Positions 63,874-64,000 of a stretch of 64,000 nucleotides of DNA are shown here, piece after piece. The position numbers and the translations under genes are program-made. Position 1 is the first letter of the stretch. Every line of letters begins with the position of its first letter. The notes beneath the pieces are model-generated. The model ran no database searches and had not been told where the DNA came from. It worked only from the letters and a program-made list of their open reading frames with translations. Source of the DNA: Algibacillus agarilyticus (GTDB taxonomy: Bacteria; Pseudomonadota; Gammaproteobacteria; Enterobacterales; Alteromonadaceae); NCBI RefSeq assembly GCF_003286125.1, contig NZ_QMED01000024.1, positions 1-64,000 of the forward strand. Direction: 5' to 3'.

Positions 63874-64000
63874 CGCTACCCACCTTTGGCTGTACATTAT
63901 GGCTAAACCATTCGCTGATAAACGTGTTAGTTTGTTCTTCAATAGCAAAGCTATAAAACGTTATTTTACTTTTAAAATAATGATGAAAACCTAAAGCGGG
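63863..64000 (-). CDS. ExbB/TolQ/MotA family protein, C-terminal fragment
   Basis: The minus-strand frame from the window edge to TAA at 63863 gives 45 residues (ends HNVQPKVGSDAH). The ALGFHHYFKSKI and FAIEEQTNTFISEW parts fit the last helix and tail of ExbB-type proton channels. The call rests mainly on the overlap with exbD (11 bp) and operon order. Confidence 0.55.
   Translation of the reverse strand, partial: PALGFHHYFKSKITFYSFAIEEQTNTFISEWFSHNVQPKVGSDAH

Overview
The window looks like a chromosomal segment of a marine gammaproteobacterium of the Alteromonadales, probably Alteromonadaceae-like. This rests on the low-GC coding style, the gene orders gcvA-(hydrolase)-ygdD-rlmM and hemA-prfA-prmC-sirB2-sirB1-kdsA, the long PurC, the FimV/HubP-type polar protein and the pair of a laminarinase-type GH16 and a large TonB-dependent receptor. 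The genus cannot be fixed from the sequence alone. No rRNA, tRNA, CRISPR array, prophage or full insertion sequence was seen.

Layout. 1-9905 (minus): a FimV-like giant acidic protein (C-terminus outside the window) preceded by kdsB, ycaR, lpxK, msbA (Kdo/lipid A synthesis and export) and comEC. 9942-11341 (plus): a DUF2062 membrane protein and a small lipoprotein, separated by a structured non-coding stretch. 11411-13512 (minus): rluB-scpB-ribE. 13646-13869: copy 1 of a MITE-like repeat, directly before a MATE efflux gene; then purC. 16629-24893 (minus): nitroreductase and a five-gene envelope cluster (DUF1302, DUF1329, YCF48-like, MMPL/RND exporter, BPSS1780-type membrane protein). 25116-28736 (minus): yaeQ-like gene and the gcvA operon. 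28912-36785: a small secreted protein (plus), then kdsA, a decayed membrane-protein remnant, sirB1, sirB2, a DUF3369/HD-GYP response regulator, prmC, prfA and hemA (all minus). 36892-39362 (plus): lolB-ispE-prs. 39473-43972: LysR regulator, HDOD protein, family 9 glycosyltransferase, waaA. 44215-47735 (minus): a secreted multidomain SGNH-hydrolase-like protein and an AraC regulator. 48052-48276: repeat copy 2, directly before a sodium:solute symporter. 49842-53623 (minus): cytochrome c, dnaJ, dnaK with a good sigma-32 promoter. 54003-64000: a beta-glucan type locus with a TonB-dependent receptor, a GH16 lipoprotein with three tandem accessory domains, a LytS/LytTR two-component pair (plus strand) and an ExbB-ExbD-like operon with a third protein bearing a possible sugar-binding domain (minus).

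How they work together. Kdo supply (kdsA, kdsB), Kdo transfer (waaA), lipid A 4'-phosphorylation (lpxK), flipping (msbA), a heptosyltransferase-like enzyme and the lipoprotein receptor LolB make this an envelope-rich region. The right end reads as a carbohydrate acquisition locus: a surface GH16 lipoprotein cuts the glucan, the receptor takes up fragments, an ExbBD pair may supply energy, and the LytS/LytTR pair may control it. Two near-identical 11-bp direct repeats exactly 21 bp apart sit in the divergent GH16/kinase promoter region and look like a LytTR operator.

The strongest unexplained signals are the two-copy modular MITE-like repeat placed about 50 bp before two transporter genes, the tandem repeats in FimV (27 copies of a 6-bp unit and an 81-bp periodic block), the vicinal-cysteine accessory domains of the GH16 protein, and the ExbBD operon with its third component.
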